Below are positions 17,938-26,401 of a stretch of 37,966 nt of DNA, piece by piece. The position numbers were made by a program, and so were the translations under genes. The notes under the pieces were generated by a model, which saw only the letters and a program-made list of their open reading frames with translations, was not told the origin of the DNA and did not search any database. Position 1 is the stretch's first letter. Every line of letters starts with the position of its first letter. The stretch comes from Campylobacter jejuni subsp. jejuni 414 (GTDB lineage Bacteria > Campylobacterota > Campylobacteria > Campylobacterales > Campylobacteraceae): contig CM000855.1 in assembly GCA_000163995.1 (NCBI GenBank), positions 17,664 through 55,629 of the forward strand. The letters are read 5' to 3'.

Positions 17938-18119
17938 TCTTTAAGCTTAATGTCCATTTTATTATTGCAAAATGGACATTCTTTTTCTATTGTTTTTAGG
18001 TTCGAGCTATATTCTATTGAGAAAAAATTTTCACAAAATGGACATTTTACATCTTTGCTTAGAATAGGATAGGAGTAATCAAATTTATCTAAAATAAAAT
18101 ATTTTATTTTTTTATCCAT
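17934..18119 (-). CDS. Small double-CxxC zinc-ribbon protein
   Basis: A 61-residue cytoplasmic protein with two CPFC knuckles (Cys26/Cys29 and Cys48/Cys51) spaced as in a rubredoxin/zinc-ribbon fold. The ATG at 18119 has AAGGAAA six bases upstream; the TTG at 18122 is not needed. No catalytic domain is visible, so a nucleic-acid or protein-binding role is possible but unproven. Its stop overlaps the stop of the convergent Cj0069-type gene by two bases, and its last codons form a hairpin. Confidence 0.75.
   Translation of the reverse strand: MDKKIKYFILDKFDYSYPILSKDVKCPFCENFFSIEYSSNLKTIEKECPFCNNKMDIKLKD
17949..17980 (+). terminator. Intrinsic terminator inside the 3' coding end of the zinc-ribbon gene
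   Basis: AATGTCCATTTT and AAAATGGACATT form a perfect 12-bp stem with an eight-base loop, followed by CTTTTTCT. It is well placed to end transcription of the Cj0069-type gene. The right arm encodes the second CPFC knuckle on the other strand. Confidence 0.75.
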
Positions 18120-18211
18120 CAAATTTCCTTCTTTAATCTAATTCTTATACTTTAATTTATTATTTTAACGCATAAATGTTAATTAGAAATTTACTGATTC
18201 TAATGGTAGAA

Positions 18212-18868
18212 TTAGTAAATGATAATATGAGCAATTTGTGGTCCATGAACACCAAAAACGGTTATAAGTTCTATATCTGCTGTTCTTGAAGGTCCTGCAA
18301 TAAATAAGATATTAGTAGGTAGGATTTCATTTTCTTTTTTTACTAAATTTAAAGCTTCACTAAGGCTTTTTACAACATTTTCTTTTTTAAGGAGTACTAT
18401 GCAAAGTTTGGGTGCAAGGCTTAGCATTCTAGGTTGAGCGCTACTTGAAGGTACAAGTGCGACTCCGTGAGAACTGACTCCTGCTCTTGCGTGAATGATA
18501 GAAAAATCACTATGAAAAACTTCAGATCTTAAATTTTCGATTTCTTTATCAAAGCAAATTTTTTCTTCTGCTCGAATTTGATCTAAATTAAGATTTAAAT
18601 CACTTCCATAGATCATTTTTTTAAAGTCATATTTTGTGATGATTTCATTGATTTTTTCTTCTAAAGTATCTTTAGTGGCATTTTCAACGATATATTTATT
18701 ATCACTCATTTTTTGTTTCATTTCTGCTAGCATATCTTCAGTGGTTTGAATATGTTCTACAGGATCTATGCTTTCAATGCGTGTAAAATTTGTTTCTTTG
18801 TAAGCTTTTTTAAGATCGGCTAAAATATTTGCCTTGCTTTTGCTTGAAATTTCATCGATTTTACTCAT
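18212..18868 (-). CDS. lutC: L-lactate utilisation protein LutC
   Basis: A LUD-domain (DUF162) protein of 218 residues, the third subunit of the three-component iron-sulfur L-lactate dehydrogenase. The C-terminal half shows the LUD core (HARAGVSSHGVALVPSSSAQ, then LFIAGPSRTADIE). The start ATG has AAGGAG eight bases upstream and lies inside the end of lutB (eight-base overlap). The lutABC complex oxidises L-lactate to pyruvate on the inner membrane side, and this organism can use lactate as a carbon source. Confidence 0.92.
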   Translation of the reverse strand: MSKIDEISSKSKANILADLKKAYKETNFTRIESIDPVEHIQTTEDMLAEMKQKMSDNKYIVENATKDTLEEKINEIITKYDFKKMIYGSDLNLNLDQIRAEEKICFDKEIENLRSEVFHSDFSIIHARAGVSSHGVALVPSSSAQPRMLSLAPKLCIVLLKKENVVKSLSEALNLVKKENEILPTNILFIAGPSRTADIELITVFGVHGPQIAHIIIY

Positions 18869-20300
18869 AGTTTACTCCTTCTAAATTTTGGATTTCCTTA
18901 TAAAGATCCATTTTAATTTGAGGTAATTCTTTAAAAGCGTACCATTTTTTAATCACAGGTAAAACTCCTGCAAAATTTTGTACTACCCAGTTGAAATAAT
19001 GTGCTTTTGAAAGTGAAAAACGCCATTTATCACCATTAGTTGCAATATTTTTAAATTGTTTAAAGGCAAAGGCTTCTAAGGCATTATGATGAACATTATT
19101 TGCACCTAGAGGTGGATTTTTACCTTGTCCTATTTTATCGCATCTTAATTTTCTAATAAGATCAGCCAAAGGAATTTGTACCGGACAAACTTCAGAACAA
19201 CGCCCGCAAAGCGAACAGAAATTTAAAATATCTCCTGTATGATCTATACCAAAAATATTTGGGCTGATTACTTCTCCTATAGGTCCTGGATAAGTAGTTT
19301 GATAAGCGTGTCCACCGATTTGATCATAAACGGGACAAAAATTCATACAAGCTCCACATCGAATACAACGTAAAGCTTCATAATAATCTTCATGAGCTAA
19401 CATTTTAGAGCGATTATGATCAAATAAAATCACATGCACTTCTTTAGGACCGTCTAAATCCCCGTTTTTTCTAGGACCTGTGATGATGTTATTATAAGTT
19501 GGAATGAATTGTCCAGTAGCTGAAGGGGTGAGTAAAGAAACCATAGTGGCTGCATCTTCAAAGCTTTCCATGACTTTTTCTATACCACAAAGTGCGATAT
19601 GAATATCCGGTGCAGTGGTGCACATTCTACCGTTTCCTTCATTTTCTATAAGCCAAAAAGCTCCTTCTCTTGACATAGCAAAATTTACCCCGCTAAGTCC
19701 AAGTTTTAAACCTTCAAAATCTTTTCTTAAGTGCTCTCTAGCTACAGCATTTAAGCTTTCAGGCTCATCATTTTCTAGTTTTGCACCCAGTTTATTTTTG
19801 AAAATTTGTCCTATTTCGTGGCGATTTCTGTGTATAGCAGGAACAACTATATGTAAAGGAGGTTCTTCATTAAGTTGTAAAATAAGTTCCCCAAGATCAG
19901 TTTCTATAGCCTTTAAACCTTTTTTTTCTAAGTAGTGATTTAAACCTATTTCTTCGCTCGCCATAGACTTGCCTTTTAAAAGCTTAGTGATGTTTTTTTC
20001 TTTCATAATTTCATAGACAATTTCACAAGCATCTTCATCACTACTTGCCCAATGCACCTTAATGCCATTTTTTGTAGCATTTTTTTCAAATTCTAAAAGC
20101 CTTTCTTCTAGACTCATTAAGGCATTGTTTTTGGCTTGTTTGGCTTTAGCTCTTAATCCTTGCCAGTCTTTAAATCTAGCATCAATAACATTGAGTCTAT
20201 TTTTTTGCAAGGTATGCATCGCAGTCATTAAATTTTCTTGCATTTGTTTGTCGTTGAGTTTGATTTGAACGATTTGTTCGTGAGGGATTTTTTGACTCAT
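18861..20300 (-). CDS. lutB: L-lactate utilisation iron-sulfur protein LutB
   Basis: An LUD domain occupies about residues 60-300. Two [4Fe-4S] motifs follow: CIRCGACMNFC (Cys312, 315, 318, 322) and CSLCGRCSEVC (Cys362, 365, 368, 372). LutB carries electrons inside the LutABC L-lactate dehydrogenase. Length 479 is standard. The ATG overlaps the end of lutA (ATGA type, four bases) and has GGAGAAAG upstream. In C. jejuni this system is Cj0073c-Cj0075c and works with the lactate permease next to it. Confidence 0.95.
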   Translation of the reverse strand: MSQKIPHEQIVQIKLNDKQMQENLMTAMHTLQKNRLNVIDARFKDWQGLRAKAKQAKNNALMSLEERLLEFEKNATKNGIKVHWASSDEDACEIVYEIMKEKNITKLLKGKSMASEEIGLNHYLEKKGLKAIETDLGELILQLNEEPPLHIVVPAIHRNRHEIGQIFKNKLGAKLENDEPESLNAVAREHLRKDFEGLKLGLSGVNFAMSREGAFWLIENEGNGRMCTTAPDIHIALCGIEKVMESFEDAATMVSLLTPSATGQFIPTYNNIITGPRKNGDLDGPKEVHVILFDHNRSKMLAHEDYYEALRCIRCGACMNFCPVYDQIGGHAYQTTYPGPIGEVISPNIFGIDHTGDILNFCSLCGRCSEVCPVQIPLADLIRKLRCDKIGQGKNPPLGANNVHHNALEAFAFKQFKNIATNGDKWRFSLSKAHYFNWVVQNFAGVLPVIKKWYAFKELPQIKMDLYKEIQNLEGVNYE

Positions 20301-21037
20301 AGTCTTTCTCCTTCTAAGCGTTTAAGTAAAAAGTCATATAAATGTATGCCTTTGATATCTAAACCCATTCTTTTCATAGTGCCATCTATATTTAAAAGAC
20401 AACCTCCATCACCGCTGATGAGGTATTTTGCACCACTATTTTGTATATCTTTTATTTTACTTCTTACCATAGCATTTGAAATTTCAGGCTCTTTTACTGA
20501 AAAAGTCCCACCAAAACCGCAGCATTCTTCTTCGTATTGGAGTTCTATTAATTCTACATTTTTTAGTTTTTTGATAAGGTTTTTGCTCGCTTGTATGCTT
20601 TTTTGCACCCTTAAAGCATGACAATTAGAATGCCAAGTTACTTTTACAGGTGTGCCTTTGTCTTCATAATCTACTTTTAAAACTTCATCAAGGTATTGTG
20701 AAAGTTCTATCACCCTAGAGCTAAAATCTTTTACTTTAGAAAATTCAGGCTTATTTTTAAAAAGTTCTATATAATCATGACTCATCATACCTGCACAAGA
20801 ACCACTTGGTACAATAATGGGATAATCTTTATCAAATAAATCTACATTATATAAAGCAATCTCACGACTTTCATCAAAATAACCTGAGTTAAAAGAAGGT
20901 TGGGCACAACAGGTTTGATTTTTTTTAAAAATCACCTCAATACCTTCACGCCTCAAAAGTTTTATTGAATTTAAAACACTTTGCTGCATAGCAGCACTTC
21001 CTAAGCATGTAGCGTAAAAATACACCTTTTTCATCAT
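20297..21037 (-). CDS. lutA: L-lactate utilisation protein LutA (CCG-domain)
   Basis: A protein of about 245 residues with two cysteine-rich CCG domains: CCAQPSFNSGYFDESR (Cys43/Cys44) and ECCGFGGTFSV, the heterodisulfide-reductase-like cluster-binding motif. LutA is the catalytic or electron-handling subunit of LutABC. Two adjacent ATG codons start the frame; the second (21034) has the better distance to AAGGAG. It is the first gene of the lut operon and is separated from lctP by a hairpin. Confidence 0.94.
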   Translation of the reverse strand: MMKKVYFYATCLGSAAMQQSVLNSIKLLRREGIEVIFKKNQTCCAQPSFNSGYFDESREIALYNVDLFDKDYPIIVPSGSCAGMMSHDYIELFKNKPEFSKVKDFSSRVIELSQYLDEVLKVDYEDKGTPVKVTWHSNCHALRVQKSIQASKNLIKKLKNVELIELQYEEECCGFGGTFSVKEPEISNAMVRSKIKDIQNSGAKYLISGDGGCLLNIDGTMKRMGLDIKGIHLYDFLLKRLEGERL

Positions 21038-21104
21038 CTCTCCTTTTGGGATAATTTAGGATAAATATTCTAATCCCGTAAAAATAAAAGCAAAGTAAAA
21101 TTTC

Positions 21105-21135
21105 CAACAAATATTCTAAAAATGAATATTTGTTG
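21105..21135 (-). terminator. Hairpin between lctP and lutA
   Basis: CAACAAATATTC and GAATATTTGTTG form a perfect 12-bp stem around a seven-base loop, 23 bases after the lctP stop. The minus-strand tail is only moderately T-rich, so it may attenuate read-through into lutABC and not fully stop it. Confidence 0.6.
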
Positions 21136-21157
21136 AAGTAAAACTTAAAAATTTAAA

Positions 21158-22840
21158 TTATTTCACTATAACTTCAGGAATGATTCCTTGCAAGAAAAAA
21201 GCTATAATGCAAGTCCAAATTCCTATTAAAATAATAAAAGCTATAGAATATTTTAATGTGAATTTAAAAAGATCAGATTCTTTTCCTACAAGTCCAACTG
21301 CTGCACAAGCTATAGCAATACTTTGTGGACTGATCATTTTTCCAACGACCCCACCTACTGAATTAGCTGCTAAAAATAAAGCTTCACTGATACCTAGTTT
21401 TTGGGCACTGACTTGTTGCAAGGTTCCAAAAAGTAAATTAGCACTTGTATCTGATCCGGTTAAAAATACTCCTATCCAACCAATGATTGGTGAAAAGAAA
21501 GAAAAAGCATCTCCTGTATGTGCAAAGGCAAGCCCTAAGGTTGTACTCATACCACTGTTTTTAGAAATAAAAGCAAAAGCTACAACCAAACCTATAGTTA
21601 TACAAGGTATAGCCATTTCTTTTAAGGTAGCCCAAAAACATTCTGCGGCATCTTCAGTTTTGATTTTTAAAATAGCTATAGTTAAAAAAGCTGCAAGTAA
21701 AATCGCTGTTCCTGCTTGAGCTACGGTTTTGCCATTGATTAAATCTACACCTAAGGCTAAAGATAAAGGTTTGGCTTCTCCTATGCCTGTTATAGAAGGG
21801 CTTAAAATTCCAGTTGTGATATTGCTAAATTGTAAAGTAATGCTTGTATAGCTTAAATAACCATCTTTATCAAAAAGAGCTTTAAACCAAGGTTGCGTCC
21901 AAATAATAATACAAATAATAAGCAAAATAAAAGGTGACCAAGCTTTTAAAATTTGATTAAAACTTAGAGTATTATCTTGAGTAAAATTAATTTCATTATC
22001 GAATCTAAAAATATTTTTTGGTTTCCAAAATTTTAAAAATATAGTTGTAACCGCTAAAGAAACCACAGCTGAAATAATATCAGGCAGCTCCGCTCCTAAA
22101 TGATTTGAGCTTAAAAATTGAGTGGCTGTAAAACTTAGTGCTGCTACCAAAATAGCTGGAAAAGTTTCTTTGATACCTTTAAATCCATCCATTAAAAATA
22201 CTATGAAAAAAGGTATGGTAAGACTTAAAGGAACTAGCATTCTACCAACCATAGCAGAGACTGAGTGCTGTTCTATACCGACAAGATTTGTCATAGCAAT
22301 AATAGGAATCCCTACCGCACCAAAAGCAACAGGAGCAGTATTTGCGATAAGACAAAGTCCTGCAGCTTGCAAAGGACGCAATCCAAGTCCTACTAAAAGT
22401 GCAGCAGTTATAGCCACAGGGCCACCAAAACCTATAGCGCCTTCTAAAAATGAACCAAAACAAAAGCCTATTAAAATCACTTGAATTCTATGATCTGGAG
22501 TAATACTCATCACACTTTGTTTAATGATCTCAAAAGAACCTGATTTTATAGAAAGTTTGTAAAGAAAGATTGCCGCGATAATAATCCAAGCTATAGGCCA
22601 CATACCATTTGTAAAGCCTTGAATAAAACTCGCACCTACTAAATTCCAAGGCATTTTATAAGCAAATAAAGCCACTAAAGCAGCAAGTATAACGGTTAAA
22701 AAACCTGCTTGATAACCTTTAAGTTTTAAAACAACTAAACAAATTAAAAAACACAGTATGGGTAAAAATGCCACTAAAGCACTAAGCCAAATGTTTGAAA
22801 AAGGATCATAAGCTTGTTGCCATGTTAAAATTTGCTCCAA
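21158..22840 (-). CDS. lctP: L-lactate permease LctP
   Basis: A 560-residue polytopic membrane protein with about 13-14 hydrophobic segments and the lactate permease family hallmarks GSFLEGAIGFGGPVAITAAL and NLLFGTLQQVSA. It imports lactate, probably with protons. It lies directly upstream of lutABC in the same direction, so uptake and oxidation are adjacent. The start is TTG with a strong AAGGAGG five bases away; no in-frame ATG is close. In C. jejuni NCTC 11168 cdtC is the next gene upstream, but here it is gone. Confidence 0.95.
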   Translation of the reverse strand: MEQILTWQQAYDPFSNIWLSALVAFLPILCFLICLVVLKLKGYQAGFLTVILAALVALFAYKMPWNLVGASFIQGFTNGMWPIAWIIIAAIFLYKLSIKSGSFEIIKQSVMSITPDHRIQVILIGFCFGSFLEGAIGFGGPVAITAALLVGLGLRPLQAAGLCLIANTAPVAFGAVGIPIIAMTNLVGIEQHSVSAMVGRMLVPLSLTIPFFIVFLMDGFKGIKETFPAILVAALSFTATQFLSSNHLGAELPDIISAVVSLAVTTIFLKFWKPKNIFRFDNEINFTQDNTLSFNQILKAWSPFILLIICIIIWTQPWFKALFDKDGYLSYTSITLQFSNITTGILSPSITGIGEAKPLSLALGVDLINGKTVAQAGTAILLAAFLTIAILKIKTEDAAECFWATLKEMAIPCITIGLVVAFAFISKNSGMSTTLGLAFAHTGDAFSFFSPIIGWIGVFLTGSDTSANLLFGTLQQVSAQKLGISEALFLAANSVGGVVGKMISPQSIAIACAAVGLVGKESDLFKFTLKYSIAFIILIGIWTCIIAFFLQGIIPEVIVK

Positions 22841-22998
22841 TTTTTCCTCCTTAAATGATTTATATATAAATTTATTGTAACAAAAAATTAAATTTAAATA
22901 AAGAAATATAGAGTTAAAGTAAATTATTATTATATTATTATTAATTATTTTGTGTATTTTGGTAATATTATAAATATTAAATAAATATAAAAATAGAA

Positions 22999-23190
22999 CA
23001 AAATAAAAATCTTATTTTGATTAGAGGTAGCAAGAAATTTAGCCTTAAGTCCTAATTTTATAAGGATAAGTATCTTCAAACTCTTTAAATGAATGTTTCA
23101 AAGGATTTGTATTTTCAAATTTTTTAGATAAACACGCATTTTAAAGAAAAAAGTCGTAAAACAACATAAAAAACTATAATTTTTTTGCAT
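22999..23190 (-). pseudogene. cdtA: Relic of cdtA (cytolethal distending toxin subunit A), 5' end only
   Basis: Reading leftward from the ATG at 23190, three consecutive frame pieces follow the known N-terminus of C. jejuni CdtA in order. They are MQKNYSFLCCFTTFF (CdtA: MQKIIVFILCCFMTFF), then KFENTNPLKHSFKEFEDT (CdtA: KFENVNPLGRSFGEFEDT), then KLGLKAKF and SNQ (CdtA: KLGLEPTFPTNQ). Frame changes occur near 23143 and in an A4 run near 23055. The remaining three quarters of cdtA, and cdtB and cdtC, are absent. The place, between lctP and the oxidase operon on the minus strand, is where cdt lies in C. jejuni. The reference sequence is from memory. Confidence 0.85.
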
Positions 23191-23234
23191 CAAAAGTATT
23201 AAATTTTTTAAGAAAATAATAACATAAATTTCAT

Positions 23235-23240
23235 TATAAT
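23235..23240 (+). promoter_or_regulatory. -10 box of the oxidase operon
   Basis: Perfect TATAAT in a T-rich context, 53 bases before the DUF4492 ATG at 23294. Confidence 0.55.
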
Positions 23241-23293
23241 TTTTCGTTTTTTAAAATGTTTGATTTTTGTTGTTTTTAAAGGTAGAATTTATC

Positions 23294-23527
23294 ATGCATC
23301 TTAAACGCTTATATTTTAGTATCTCTCAAATTTTCAATTTTTACAAAGAAGGTTTTAAAAATTTAACACTAGGGAAAACCTTGTGGAAAATTATTTTTAT
23401 CAAACTTTTTGTAATGTTTGTGATTTTAAAACTTTTTGTTTTTGATGTAAATTTTAATTCTATTTTTAAAAGCGACAAAGAAAAAAGCACTTTTGTACTC
23501 AAAAATCTTACACTCGAAGGAAAATAA
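23294..23527 (+). CDS. DUF4492 small membrane protein upstream of cydA
   Basis: The ATG at 23294 with AAAGG upstream gives 77 residues; a further in-frame start at 23267 is less likely. The core FNFYKEGFKNLTLGKTLWKI followed by one hydrophobic helix (about residues 33-51) is the DUF4492 pattern, a family found next to cydA in epsilonproteobacteria and Bacteroidetes. The stop is immediately followed by the cydA ATG (TAAATG), so translation is coupled. A CydX-like accessory role is plausible but inferred only from context. Confidence 0.85.
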   Translation: MHLKRLYFSISQIFNFYKEGFKNLTLGKTLWKIIFIKLFVMFVILKLFVFDVNFNSIFKSDKEKSTFVLKNLTLEGK

Positions 23528-25090
23528 ATGAACGAACTTAGTAGCGTTGATTGGTCAAGAGCACAGTTTGCTTTAACCGCACTTTATCATTTTTTGTTTG
23601 TGCCTTTAACTTTAGGCTTATCTTTTATGATTGCTATCATGGAAACAATCTATGTAAAAACAAAAAATGAAAGATGGAAAAAAATCACAAAATTTTGGCT
23701 TTCATTGTTTGCTATAAATTTTGCTATCGGTGTGGCTACAGGCATTATAATGGAATTTGAATTTGGAACGAATTGGGCAAATTATAGCTGGTTTGTAGGA
23801 GATATTTTTGGTGCACCTTTGGCAGTTGAAGGTATCATGGCATTTTTCTTAGAAGCTACTTTTTTTGCGGTTATGTTTTTTGGCTGGGATAAAGTAAGCA
23901 AAGGTTTTCACTTACTTTCAACTTGGTGTGTAGCTATAGGAAGTAATCTTTCTGCTTTTTGGATTTTAGTGGCAAATGGCTGGATGCAATATCCTGTAGG
24001 GATGAGTTTTAATCCTGATACAGTAAGAAATGAAATGCAAAGCTTTTTTGAAGTGGCGCTTTCTCCTGTAGCTATTTCAAAATTTTTACATACTATAGGT
24101 AGTGGTTATGTGATTTCAGCTTTATTTGTAATGGGAATTTCAGCTTGGTTTATGTTAAAAGGGCGTCATATTATCGAAGCTAAAAAAAGCTTAGTTGTAG
24201 GAGCTAGTTTTGGTTTAGTTTGTTCAATCTTTTTGTTTTTCAGCGGAGATGAAAGTGCTTACCGTGTAACTCAAACCCAACCTATGAAACTTGCAGTTAT
24301 GGAAGGAGTTTATCAAGGTGAGAATCGTGCAGGACTTGTGCCGTTTGGAATTTTAAATCCTAAAAAAACCATAGACAATAACGAAAGTGTGTTTTTATTT
24401 GATATTACTATACCTTATGTTCTTTCTATACTAGGAAACCGTGATCCTAATTCTTTTGTTCCAGGAATTGAAGATTTAATCTATGGAAATGAAAGCAAAG
24501 GCATAGAGCCTATGCAAAATCGTATCGATAGAGGAAAAATCGCGATACAAGCTCTAAAAGACTATAAACTTGCTAAAGAAAACAATGATACAGTGGCTAT
24601 GGCAAGTCATAAATCCATTTTAGAAGCTAATTTTAAAGATTTTGGTTATGGATATTTAGAAAAACCAAGCGATACTATTCCGCCTGTGGCTTTAACCTTT
24701 TATAGCTTTCATATCATGGTTGCACTTGGAAGCTTTTTCTTTTTACTTTTCATAGTCACGCTTTATCTTACTATGGCAAATGATATTAAGAAATTTAGAA
24801 AAGTACTTTGGGTGTGTTTATTATCTATTCCTTTAGGCTATATTGCCGCTGAAGCAGGTTGGATAGTTGCTGAAGTTGGCAGACAACCTTGGGCAATTCA
24901 AGACTTGCTTCCTGTGCATATTGCAGCAACACAACTTGGAAAAGTCAATGTTCAAATTTCATTTTGGATTTTTGCAGTGCTTTTCACAGCTTTATTAATT
25001 GCAGAAGTTAAAATCATACTTACTCAGATTAAAAAAGGTTTTGATGCGCACACAGGAAATGCTCCACTTATGGGTAAAGGAGAAAAATAA
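23528..25090 (+). CDS. cydA: bd-type (cyanide-insensitive) quinol oxidase subunit I
   Basis: The catalytic subunit, with about nine transmembrane helices. The N-terminus RAQFALTALYHFLFVPLTLG carries the heme ligand His21. GDESAYRVTQTQPMKLAVME holds the Lys/Glu pair of the quinol site, and GRQPWAIQDLLPVH is the conserved C-terminal signature. It reduces O2 to water with menaquinol and does not pump protons. At 520 residues it is as long as E. coli CydA. C. jejuni experiments call it CioA because the enzyme is cyanide-insensitive and lacks a heme d spectrum. It is coupled to cydB by a TAATG overlap. Confidence 0.95.
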   Translation: MNELSSVDWSRAQFALTALYHFLFVPLTLGLSFMIAIMETIYVKTKNERWKKITKFWLSLFAINFAIGVATGIIMEFEFGTNWANYSWFVGDIFGAPLAVEGIMAFFLEATFFAVMFFGWDKVSKGFHLLSTWCVAIGSNLSAFWILVANGWMQYPVGMSFNPDTVRNEMQSFFEVALSPVAISKFLHTIGSGYVISALFVMGISAWFMLKGRHIIEAKKSLVVGASFGLVCSIFLFFSGDESAYRVTQTQPMKLAVMEGVYQGENRAGLVPFGILNPKKTIDNNESVFLFDITIPYVLSILGNRDPNSFVPGIEDLIYGNESKGIEPMQNRIDRGKIAIQALKDYKLAKENNDTVAMASHKSILEANFKDFGYGYLEKPSDTIPPVALTFYSFHIMVALGSFFFLLFIVTLYLTMANDIKKFRKVLWVCLLSIPLGYIAAEAGWIVAEVGRQPWAIQDLLPVHIAATQLGKVNVQISFWIFAVLFTALLIAEVKIILTQIKKGFDAHTGNAPLMGKGEK

Positions 25091-26214
25091 TGTTTTTTGG
25101 TTTAGAACTTGAAGGTTTACAAATTTATTGGTGGTTGATTTTAAGTTTGCTTGGCGGACTTTTAGTTTTTATGTTTTTTGTACAGGGTGGACAAACTTTA
25201 ATCGATGAGCTCAGCAAAGATGAACTTGAAAAAACAATGCTAGTAAATTCTTTAGGACGTAAATGGGAGCTTGGTTTTACCACTTTAGTGCTTTTTGGTG
25301 GAGCAGCTTTTGCGGCTTTTCCACTTTTTTATAGTACAAGTTTTGGTGGGGCTTACTGGGCTTGGCTTTGTATTTTATTTTGCTTTATTTTACAAGCTGT
25401 AGCTTATGAGTACCGCAGAAAAGAAAACAATGTTTATGGTTCTAAAACCTATGAAATTTTTCTTAAAATCAATGGTTATTTAGGTGTATTTTTAATCGGT
25501 GTTGCAGTAAGTAGCTTTTTTAGTGGTTCGGAATTTATCTTGAATGAGCATAATTTTGTTTCTTGGCAAAATCCTTTACTCGGTTTAGAGCTTTTACTTA
25601 ACCCTTTTAATTATCTCTTGGGTTTAGCTTTGGTATTTTTAGCAAGACTTTTAGGTGCAGCGTATTTTATGAATAATATCAATGATGAAAATATCAAAAT
25701 AAGAGCCATGAAAAAACTTATAATTAATAGTATTTTATTTTTGCCTTTTTTCTTAGCTTTTTTAGCGTGGATTTTCTTAAAAGATGGTTTTAGTGTAGAT
25801 ATAAATGGTGTTGTAAGTATGAGTGCGAATTTGTATTTACATAATTTTTTAAATCAAATGATTTTTGCTGTTTTACTGATCATGGGTGTAATTTTAGTGC
25901 TTTTGGGTATGTTTCAAGGAGCAAAAGGCTGCTCTAAAGCTATTTTTACCTTAGGATTTGGAACAGTTTTAACAGTTTTTGCTTTATTATCAAGCATTGG
26001 TTTAGGACAAAGTGCTTTTTATCCATCTTTAAGTGATTTGCAAAGCTCTTTAACTTTAAAAAATTCAAGTTCAAGCTATTACACTTTAAGCATTATGGCT
26101 TATGTATCTTTGCTTGTGCCTTTTGTTTTAGCTTATATTATCTATGTTTGGAATGCAATGGATAAAGTAAAAATCACACGTGAAGAAATTGCAAACGATG
26201 ATCACGCATATTAA
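25090..26214 (+). CDS. cydB: bd-type (cyanide-insensitive) quinol oxidase subunit II
   Basis: A 374-residue polytopic protein with about eight to nine hydrophobic helices. It shows the CydB N-terminus (EGLQIYWWLILSLLGGLLVF) and GRKWELGFTTLVLFGGAAFA, with conserved aromatic-rich helices. It stabilises the hemes of subunit I. The ATG overlaps the cydA stop by one base. A ribosome site and a 34-codon gene follow nine bases after its stop, so the operon appears to continue. Confidence 0.94.
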   Translation: MFFGLELEGLQIYWWLILSLLGGLLVFMFFVQGGQTLIDELSKDELEKTMLVNSLGRKWELGFTTLVLFGGAAFAAFPLFYSTSFGGAYWAWLCILFCFILQAVAYEYRRKENNVYGSKTYEIFLKINGYLGVFLIGVAVSSFFSGSEFILNEHNFVSWQNPLLGLELLLNPFNYLLGLALVFLARLLGAAYFMNNINDENIKIRAMKKLIINSILFLPFFLAFLAWIFLKDGFSVDINGVVSMSANLYLHNFLNQMIFAVLLIMGVILVLLGMFQGAKGCSKAIFTLGFGTVLTVFALLSSIGLGQSAFYPSLSDLQSSLTLKNSSSSYYTLSIMAYVSLLVPFVLAYIIYVWNAMDKVKITREEIANDDHAY

Positions 26215-26223
26215 GGAGAGAAA

Positions 26224-26328
26224 ATGTTACATGCTTTATTTTTATTGACTTGGCCTTTAGTAATTTATCTAAGTTATAAATTTATTGTACTAAATATTAA
26301 TCAATTAGAAAAAGATAGTAAGCTATAA
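26224..26328 (+). CDS. 34-residue single-helix membrane peptide after cydB, CydX-like
   Basis: ATG at 26224 has AAGGAG six bases upstream, an excellent ribosome site. The peptide has one hydrophobic helix (about residues 2-25, HALFLLTWPLVIYLSYKFIV) and a short polar tail NQLEKDSKL. Size, topology and position directly after cydB match CydX/CydS-type small oxidase subunits, although there is no sequence identity I can claim. The terminator 54 bases later would end the operon. The reference strain has, from memory, a small ORF here (Cj0083). Confidence 0.8.
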   Translation: MLHALFLLTWPLVIYLSYKFIVLNINQLEKDSKL

Positions 26329-26381
26329 AGTAAAGAAGATTTAAACCGATATAGGAATAAATCTTTTCAAAATATTGCAAT

Positions 26382-26399
26382 TTGCCCATTTTTGGGCAA
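26382..26399 (+). terminator. Terminator of the cyd operon
   Basis: TTGCCCA-TTTT-TGGGCAA stem-loop followed by TCTTTTATT, 54 bases after the small membrane peptide gene. Confidence 0.85.
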
Positions 26400-26401
26400 T
26401 C

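Larger units (their letters stand above)
22841..23293. other. Intergenic stretch where cdtABC is missing
   Basis: Between the divergent starts of lctP and the DUF4492 gene. 22841-22998 is AT-rich DNA in which I see no gene. 22999-23190 holds the remains of cdtA on the minus strand. 23235-23240 (TATAAT) is the likely promoter of the oxidase operon. No trace of cdtB or cdtC is recognisable. Confidence 0.7.

Noticed and set aside
20238-20621. 127-codon open frame antisense across lutB and lutA
   Set aside because: Shadow frame over two solid genes.
21180-21719. 179-codon open frame antisense to lctP
   Set aside because: It mirrors the lctP codons in a low-complexity Ala/Ile/Lys composition, has no ribosome site and overlaps a well-supported permease.
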